Assembly: GCA_029204225.1 (NCBI GenBank)
Contig: CM055106.1
Span: 36,058,361 to 36,122,360 of the forward strand
Length of the DNA: 64,000 nt
From: Diphasiastrum complanatum
Taxonomy: Eukaryota; Streptophyta; Lycopodiopsida; Lycopodiales; Lycopodiaceae
Reading direction: 5' to 3'
The position numbers were made by a program, and so were the translations under genes. A model generated the notes under the pieces. The model ran no database searches. It was not told the origin of the DNA and saw only the letters and a program-made list of their open reading frames with translations. Positions 23,622 to 33,200 of this stretch are shown here, in pieces (within the stretch, counting starts at the first letter, position 1; each line of letters starts with the position of its first letter).

Positions 23622-24022
23622 CCATTAGCTACCTAATAACGTTAGAATTTAATAATAATAGTAATAATTTCATAAAGTAGATCAAAACAAAATGTGAGGT
23701 GAAGCCAAATGCCACTTAAGGTGTATGCTAGAGATGGACCTAGGGCTTACAAACCATCCCTTCGAAGTCTAAGCCCTTATCAAAATTGTGAGGAGAGTGT
23801 GTAGAGAGGGTGTACATAACAACCATTAGCTACCTAATAATGTTAGAAAATAATAATAATTGTAATAATTTCTATAAAATAGATCAAAACAAAAAGTGCG
23901 GCGAAGCTAAATGCCACCCAAGGTGTATGGTAGAGAGAGACCTAGTGCTTACAAACCCAACCCTTTGGTGTCTAAGCCTCTATCAAAATTGTGAGGAGAG
24001 TGTGCAGAGAGGGTGTTCAGAT
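23622..24022. repeat. Two-copy tandem duplication, unit 201 bp
   Basis: CCATTAGCTACCTAATAA at 23622 and again at 23823 begins two aligned blocks sharing ttagaa..taataataat, agatcaaaacaaaa, gccacttaaggtgtatg/gccacccaaggtgtatg and tcaaaattgtgaggagagtgtg. Divergence is modest. Confidence 0.85.
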
Positions 24023-24280
24023 GTGAGCTTGAGGAGAAGAGTAGAGGAACCTTTGGTAGTAGTTTTGATAAGCCTTTCGACTTAAAAAGTGTAAACAAAT
24101 ATATGGGATTGAGCATCAAAAGGCATTAAACTCAAAACCCCAACCCCCCAAAAAAAAAAAAAAAAGTGTGCCCAAATATGAATTGATAGTAATAATGGAT
24201 AAAGGAACCAAAGTAAATAAATCAAAATATGAGTAGTGCTTGGTATGCTCCTCCCTCGTGCCTTTGGATTCTGAAGGCCA

Positions 24281-24335
24281 AGGAAGAGGAAGAGGAAGAG
24301 GAAGAGGAAGAGGAAAGAGGAGAAGAGGAAGAGAA
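24281..24335. repeat. (GGAAGA)n purine tract
   Basis: AGGAAGAGGAAGAGG repeats with a six-base period, about 150-200 bases upstream of the E2 start codon. It probably lies in the promoter or leader. A short GCCGCT run follows at about 24412-24433. Confidence 0.85.
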
Positions 24336-24486
24336 GTGCGTGTTGTGTTGCTTTGTTTTTGTTGATCGGCTTTCGTTTCTGATAACAAACATATTCTGAC
24401 GCTTGTGCTGCGCCGCTGCCGCTGCCGCTGCTGCGTGCGCATGAAGCTTGTTGCTGATATTTGATCGGGAAGGGAAGATTGTAGTC

Positions 24487-25862
24487 ATGAGCACATCCAC
24501 GCCTCAAAAAGTGGCTTCTTCTTTTGCTGATTTCGTCTTTCGTGCTATTATCATTGATTCTAGTATAGTCTTGCTGAAAACATTGAACAGTAGTGGTCTG
24601 ATTGGCTGGAAGTACAATTTACATCGGAATTGGGAGACTCTTTGCGTCGATTATCTATAACTGGCAGAAAATGATCGTAGAACAGCTGAAAAGAAACTAA
24701 TTACAGAAAGTTGGAGACTAGCTTTCCTGTTTTGATTGAATCTTTCTGGTTTTATGCTTGTTGTTACAGACATTGAGTAGGATCGCTGCACATCGTCTTC
24801 AGAAAGAGCTTGCTGAATGGCAAGCCAATCCCCCCACTGGATTTAAGCACAAAGCTACAGATGATATACAGCTGTAAGTTCTACTGAGTTTTGCCCTTCT
24901 AGTCTACCAAAATGATTTCGAACAAAACCTTCACTGTTTTCTCGTGTTTGTAATTTTTGACTTGAAAAAAATGAGGTTCTCCTTTTTGAACCGTCGCACG
25001 GTCAATGGCAGGTGGATCATAGAGGTGACTGGAGCCCCAGGAACTTTGTACGAAAATGAGCAATACTATCTGCAAGTAGATTTTCCAGAACAGTATCCTA
25101 TGGAAGCTCCTCAGGTTAGGGTGTTGGCGATAGTGACACAGGGTCTTCGTTTTTGTCTTCAATTATCTTTGTTAGATCAAGTAGAGGCTTGAATAACGGT
25201 TCATCACGAACGTGCTATTTTATCATGATAGTAATCTATTTTGCATTTTCAAGGCTGAGGATTTGCAATTGTTTCTTGCAAGGTTATTGCTAACACTTTG
25301 CAATGTTTTCTGTTTGAAACGTCTGATCTGCTTCATTCATGCTTAAATGAGTGATAGAACTGATAGTAACTGGCACTTTGCAGGTTATCTTCGTTAAGGA
25401 TCCTCCTATGCATCCTCATATATACAGCAACGGGCACATCTGCTTAGGTATCTTGTTTTATGTTACGTTCTTCCTGACTGTGATATGAGACTATAATATG
25501 CGAGTAGAATTAGTTTATGCTAGTTTACTAGAAGCGAAGGTCGGTTATGCTCTTCGGTAGTTCAAAGCTGTTAGGTGTGAGAAGAGATACATCACACCTC
25601 CTTTTCAGAATGTTGCAATATGCAATTTCTGGGAATATGTGTTGTGAACTTTTCTGCTGTATCTGTTAGATCAATAGCATTAAGTCTGATCACGGTTGCT
25701 GCAGACATATTATATGACTCTTGGTCACCTGCTATGACTGTCAGTTCGATTTGCATGAGCATCCTTTCAATGTTGTCTAGTTCTACCTCGAAGGTACTTC
25801 ACAAGCTGCTATAATACAATAATACCACAACTTTGAATTATACAATTACTTTTTTTTGTGTG

Positions 25863-25945
<83 letters not shown>

Positions 25946-27190
25946 AGCTTTATTAACTTCTTTTAATGCCAAAAGGCATATAAGACCATATAAGTACATC
26001 TCCAAGTATGATAAATACTGAAAGACGCATATAAATGTCTCCATAAACAAAACTACTACTAGATAAAATGCTTAGCCTATCAAGACTAGTCAAAATCTCT
26101 ACTCTGCCCTCAAGAGATGAAAGTCTAGGATATGTTATGATCTGACCTAATTTTGATGTTCTTCACATGTGCTAAGTCTATTTTACTGATCTTGCATAAT
26201 TCTATTCTGATCTTGAATGTTGATGCGATTGTTTCCAACATTGTCAATTTCTAGCTTTGTAGCTTGTTAGTTTTGGATGTAAGATGATCGATCATGTTCA
26301 TATCCAATCTTGGGTGAAACATTCATATGCTTGTCATCAAGATTTTTCTAATTCCACAAGACAGCCGTGAGGTCTCCCTCAAGAGATTATGTTTAACATG
26401 GTGCTTTGGCTTCTCCTTATTCCTCTTGGTTTTCCCCCTTTTTTGTTGTTTTTTTATGGCTCAAAATGATGAAATGTGTAAGCACTACTTTTTCTTGGGG
26501 CTGTATTAAACCATATCAAAGAGAGAGAAAGGATGTAATGCGAGCCGCAGCATGAGGGAGCACTGGAGCCTGTTGGCCTCGTCTGTGAGCATGAGCATGT
26601 GTGATAGTATGTCTCTGTGTAGGATGCCTGGTGATCCTGGTAGTAGCGTGATGGTGGGGGGGTACATTGTCTCTAATCTCTATGAGCATGTGAGTCATCG
26701 TCAACAGAATCATCATCCTCGGGCAGTAAATCACGCGATCTCCGCCTAGTGAAGAATGAAGTGATCAGTGGTTGTGATTGAAAATGCTGGGGTGTCCCGT
26801 ATAACCTCTCCATAGTATGACCATCTCGCGTACCAACAGAGCGACACATCATGGGTCCTCATAGGCTATGAGGGAGCGTAGATTGGTAGGCATATCTCGA
26901 AACAGGCAGTGATAACGCCCTCTGATCTCATAGTATACTGGGCATCTGAAGATAAAGTGCTCCTCAGACTCCGCCTCACCTAGAGAGCATAACTGGCAAA
27001 TCCGCTCCTCTCTGGGAATACCATGGAACCTCTCCGTCTCAATAGCTAGCTGATGAGAAGACACCCTGAGCTGTCCCAGTGTGAATCTGAGGCAATGTGA
27101 TAGTCCCGACTCCAAGTACTGTGGCATGACTGGGGTCCCAAATGCATCCAGCTTTAAGAAATGTGTCCGGTAAACAGTTGGTTTAACCCC

Positions 27191-27254
<64 letters not shown>

Positions 27255-30200
27255 CTTATAGTTAGAGTTTTAGAAGATTGTAAATTATAATTTCCTACTA
27301 GGGTTTAAGCTTTGAATTTTTTTTCTAATTCAAGATTCTAAGTTTGGGAGTCGAGACTCAGTGAGCGGGATCAATGGTTAGGACGTGGGATCCCGCATGG
27401 GATCATGTGGTGGTACAACAATCCACTGCCTATATGTATAGACTATTATGATCAATGCATTATGCCTTTATGTTTTTTGCTTTTCTAAAACTTTGAGTTT
27501 TGAAACCCTAAAACCGATTTGTAGATTCGAAAATCCTAGGACCGATTTGAAAAGGTCAAATAGGCCGATTCGTCCGATTCCGATACAACCGATTCTGAAT
27601 AGGAAGGAATCTCTAGAGAGACTTGCATCTTCTTTGATTCTTTTCCCACTTTTGATTCTCTTTCTCCTCCTTCTCTTCGTCTTATTTTCCGCAGCATTGA
27701 CAGAAGGAAAGCTCGACTATTGGCAAGGGGATTTTCTTGAATTCCCAACATCGACTACTTTGAAACATTCAGCCGAGTGGTCAAGCACTCTTCTATTCGA
27801 CTGCTACTATCATATGCCGCTGCATTGTCCTGCTCTTTTTTCTGCCTCTCCTCTATCGTTGCTCCATTCGTTCAAGCTCAGAATTGCAAGAATAACAAGT
27901 CCATATCTATTATCTCTCTCATGCATGTGAAAGGATTCATAGGTCCTTGTAGATTGGATGTGTTAACTCGAATCATGGAATGTTGCTTCTCTACCATTCT
28001 GTGCAAGATAAGGTTTTACTTTCTCGATCAAATTGTTCTGCGCATTTCACTCATTTGTAGTCAAATTTCTTTCATGACAATTCACCAAATATTGTTATTG
28101 ACTTGGTCACAACTCAATATTTCTCTCTTGTAGTTAAATTAGTTGCTACCTCAAATTTTCCCTCTCCAAATTTGTATGTATATCGACCAAGCCATGTTCC
28201 AATCTCTCATCCCTTTTCCAAGTAGTTTAGGAAATAAAGATGATCTACCAAAAGTGAAGGAAGAAGATGACAAGCTCAAAATTGTAAAGTGAAATATGTC
28301 AACCTATAGTTATGAAATTGCAAGCTGTAAAAAGCACGAGTAATGTTTCACTGCAAGAAACATTGGTATCATTAGAGCTTGAAGACTGAATGCATTGTGA
28401 AAGAGATGTTGGAAACCTTAGAAAGTGCATCCTCAATTTCTTCACTTATAGTGACCCAATTACAATATCTAAACTCCATCAATAGCCTCCCTTATGCTTT
28501 GTACAAGCATGATACATAGTATCCTTGAAAATCTAAATACAACTCTAGCTATTGCAATGTAGTATAATAGGATCTCTGTTAGTGATTAGCATACCACCAA
28601 GTAGCCTCCTAAGCCAAATAGCCTCGTATGTAACCTTTGTAATTGTTGTGTACGTAGCTTCCATCGATGATAGAGCTATGGTGGGCTGCTTCTTGTTGCA
28701 CCAAGAAATGGCCCTTGAACCAAGGCTAAAAGCATAGCCTGAAGTAGACCTGCGGTCTTCTCTATCTCCTGCCCAATTTCAATCAGTGTAACTTTCATTT
28801 GCATTTGTGTAGGCAATCCCATTACCGGTAGTCCCTTTGACATACCTTGCCACCCTCTTTGTTGCTTTCCAATGGGCTTTAATTGGGTTGCTCATAAACT
28901 GGCTTGCCACTTTAATTGCATAAGTTATATTTGCATGGTAATGGTAAGATATATCAAGCTTTCCACAAGCTGTCTATAAAGAGTTTCATCCACAAAGAGG
29001 AGTGCCATCCACCTTGGGAGGATTGCAATTGGTATAAATGGGAGTGGAGATGTCTAGAAAAATAGTTTTTGGCCTTTTTAGCCACTAGAACTTGAATTAA
29101 ATCATATGTACAACTTATATGATTTGATTGTTGTACTTGTGCAAGACTTTGCATGCGTACTTTGCTTGGGATATAAAAAACACAATCTCTCTTCTTCCAC
29201 ACTTGTTAGGCAATAGTGAAGCAAACTCAATCTTTTGTATCAAACTCATTAGACAAACAAGCCTTCATCTGACTCTATATGCGGCAGAGGCATGGTGTGC
29301 AGGTCTTCGCTCTTCACACTGGGCCATTTGATATCATCTTTGCCACAGGTGCAAACGTCTCGTCATAGTCCAACCCTTCCTGCTGTGCACAACCCTTTGC
29401 AGCCAGCCTTGCCTTATGCTTATCGGTGCTCCCATCCGCCTAGTATTTGGTCCTATAGACTTGTCTACACCCAGTGGGATACTTTCCTTTTGACAATTCC
29501 ACAAGATCCCACATATCATTCTTGAGAATAGAGTCATACTCTCCTTTCATGGCTTGATGCCATGCCTCATCCTTTGCCTATATCCCAACATCTTTTTCTT
29601 CAAGAATGTTTTCCATCGTGAACTTGCAAACACTATAATTAGTGCCATCCATAGATGCACGACGTTCCGAAACGGTTCCAAGATTCAGTAGCGTTCTGGA
29701 TCAGAACGTTGCAAATATATATATTTTTTGTTTTTTTGGATTTTTTTTAAATTGTGTGTTGGATGTGGGGGCAAACAACATGTAGGGATGTAAAAACATT
29801 TCAAACTCATTGCAAAGCATAGTAACTACTAACTCCTGTCGACATTACTAAGTAAGAAATTAGAATGGATAACAGAGTTTGGGTAACTACAGGACTAAGT
29901 TTTGGTACCAACGGTACATTGCACCTTTCAAGTAAGCAGAAATGACTCAATGATGGGGATATAAGGATGTATAGTTGTTGCAAATATAAAATCAAGTTGG
30001 TGTTATTAGGTATGGGACCCAAGTCAAACTATCAGTGACTACAGATGGTACAAAAGGTACATGTACATCAGTGAAACTCTGGTACAATCATCAAAGAAAT
30101 CCATGACAAATGGTACAATTTACCATTGACATATCAGATCTCAATATCTGGCACATGTCCAAGTGAATGGGAGGTACAATATTAATTTTAGACAATTAGT

Positions 30201-33200
30201 TGCAAGATTCAGAGGTGATTATACAATCCTAGTCAGTAATATTTTTGTACACCACCATTGAATGTGAGTTTTGGTAATCTGGTTGTACTTGATACAATTG
30301 GATAGGGAGTACCAACTATAGTCTAAAAAGCTCAGTTTTGCTTGTAGGTTGTCCACTTTTAGATTGAGTACTTATCTAAGGATCTGATCACAGATCATCC
30401 TATATAGCATCATAACTATTTTAAATGATAATAAACACATCAATAGCATAACAAAATTCATTCATATACATGGAGACTCAAGAAAGTTAGCAAACGTCAA
30501 AGCTCAAACTCCTTGACACAAGAAATGGATTCCAATAAGTGAGTAATCGATAGGTGAGAGGATGTGGTAACCCCTTGAGAACCAAAAGATCTTGGGTGCC
30601 ACGTATTGTACATGCATGATGGTTATCCATGATGTGTTAGGTACTAGATTCATCCCTAGGTGCCAAGTGGACCATGTGTCTTGCTTGATCTACTTGCTAA
30701 AATGTGCATAAGAGGGCTTCACAATGTACTCAATCAATAACTCCCATGGCGTATGCTTGTAAGTTGCAGCGAAACGCGTTTCGCGAACCGCGATTCTCCG
30801 AAACGCGTTTCGAACCGTGAAACGTGCAAAATTTAAACAAAAAATAATTTATTTATTTATTTTTTGGAAAAATAGCTTATGGCTGAAATTTTTTTAGGGG
30901 AGCAATGGTCAAACCAGCGTTTTGCCTCCCAGAAGTGCAGTAGATATGGCACAAAGAAATAAAAGTCAGTAGCTATTTGGTTGTTATTTGCTCTGGTTCT
31001 CAGGAATTGTTAATGCTACAGTTTGGGCTATCAACTCTATGGATGATGATCACTTTTGCAATCACTTCACCGGAGATGTGAGTGCAATGTGCATACAGTT
31101 GGGGGCATAAATAGTGGGTCCTTATCGGCGCGCATTTGGTCCCCATTTTTATCTATGGGGGGGTGCAGGGGGGGCAGCGCCCCCCCTGCTACTGTCGCCG
31201 GGGGTACAATTGCTCTACAGGTCTCTTATCTTTGTCCCACTGGAACCATCTGTGATCGTAACGAACAGGCTAGAGGTTAGTTTTGAATTTTTATCCTTGA
31301 CAGAACCCAACATGGATTAATGCACCTAAACTTGACCTAATTGTATCAGAAATGCTCGGCAACATACATAAAAATAATGCTCTTAATTAGAGCTTTCATC
31401 TTGATACCCATATTGCCCAAAAAAAAATAAAAAAAAAAAAACATGTCTCGGAGCATTTCTACAAAAATTCCGAAACGCGATTCTGGACCGCGTTTCGGAC
31501 CGTGATTCTGGACCGCGTTTCGGAATCAGAGTGCAACTATGCTTACAAGTTACAATAATACAAAGCCTATAGGGGTAAAATAGGCATTTATTTCGACAAT
31601 TTGGGGGAAAATAACATAAATATAGTAATTTATGTTTGTAGCATGGGCACCTGGCACATTTTTAGTCTGCTAGAATTTGACAATGTTTAGGTTTAGGCCT
31701 TGGGGTTTCAAAAAATGCATATTGATGTGCAATTAATAATGCCACCATTTTAGAAGAAGAAGATTGCCAAAACAACCGTATGTATGTTGCATAATCCTAA
31801 ATAGGCGCTATCTACATTCAACCATCCATGTGCATGACTTACTTGGTACATGATACATTTTCTGATATGATTCATGTTACCGAACTAGCCAATAAACAAC
31901 AAAAGCAAAGAAAGCTTCATACTTGAAGCCCTAACTTACAGAAATGTGTGAATTGCAAAGTTGGAGTACATTACAAACAAGTTACAACTATTGTCATCAC
32001 ATATACATACAAATGGCATTGGAAGTTAAATAGCACATATTGCAGCAAGATCTATAAGAAAAATTTTCGTAGAAATTGACGTCCATGGATGACGTTCTAG
32101 TACATAGATGTCAAGTCGGCACTGGTAGCTAATAGCAATGGCACTGAAAATAGCAGCTCGAATGCATGTAGTCGTTGTTACTGTGGCCCATAAATAAAAA
32201 CAGTGCACTCATCAGGTTTTGGGTATCCTGGATCGGCATCCTGCAAGTTTGTGGAGCAATATCACACTGCTTAAACAAAATTTTGTTTTCTCTTTGTGTG
32301 ATTAAGAGACCATGTGCCGAGTTATGCTTGGAGGCTGAAGCGCGCAATCTTATGCCAAAATGCAGGAAACAAATGTAAATAGGTATGGAGCCCCTACACA
32401 ATAATAACTTCTGATAACGTTGGATCCACCAAAACTCTTTGTGCTTGGCCATATCTTTCATAACAGGCATCTTTCCTTCCTCAAAGTTTATAGCCTATCT
32501 TTCTCAATGTTTCTTGAGAGGGTGCGCATGCCCCTACAGCTAATCTGATAGACTTCTCTATATAAATTTGTGAAATTGGATATATTCTAATTTCACAAGT
32601 AGATATCAATCTATGGCAAAAAGGTCCATGCTCAGGAGGATAAATCGTAGTAATGTACTGAACTCAGCTAGTGTGGAGCTCTTGATCAATGCATGCGCAA
32701 TCTGCCTTCTATAAGAGGTGAGGAAGTGGGCAACAACGTGATTGGCTTGTGGATGAAATTCTACCAGGTGAGCCACTTGGCTCGAACTTGCACAAGAGAA
32801 CAAAGAAACCACCAAAAGTCAATTTATGAACGAGTTGCAGGTGCATGTCTTTGCTTGTTGAGAAGAGACCTCAAGAAGGTCTCCCTAATCCAGGGCCCAG
32901 GCTATGAACTTGTAAATGAGGCCAAGTATGCTGTGCTCTTGATCCACCAACTGCCATATGTGATACACTAGATGATGAACCTCTACGGGCTGCTCTGCCT
33001 GTCGCCAGCAGTCCTTAGTTATTTTATGGTGCAAACAAAAGGCAGATTTAGTGTTGCCCCTTATTCTCCTTCCTCTATGTTCTGCACTTCAAGAGTAGCT
33101 TTTGTTTGTTCTGGAAAGTGCCTTGTTACGATAGGCATTTCAGGTTATAGTTGGGCACCCACCCATGGGGCTGCTTTCAAGAAGCTCAATAGGGCCCATC

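Noticed and set aside
24082-24507. Minus-strand ORFs with poly-Leu/Phe/Ser runs near the E2 start
   Set aside because: These are translations of the GGAAGA tract and the GCCGCT run on the opposite strand; three overlapping frames are open.
31056-31320. Two overlapping plus ORFs with Gly/Ala/Pro-rich products
   Set aside because: They are generated by the G7/C7 hairpin inside a TIR element; no motif.
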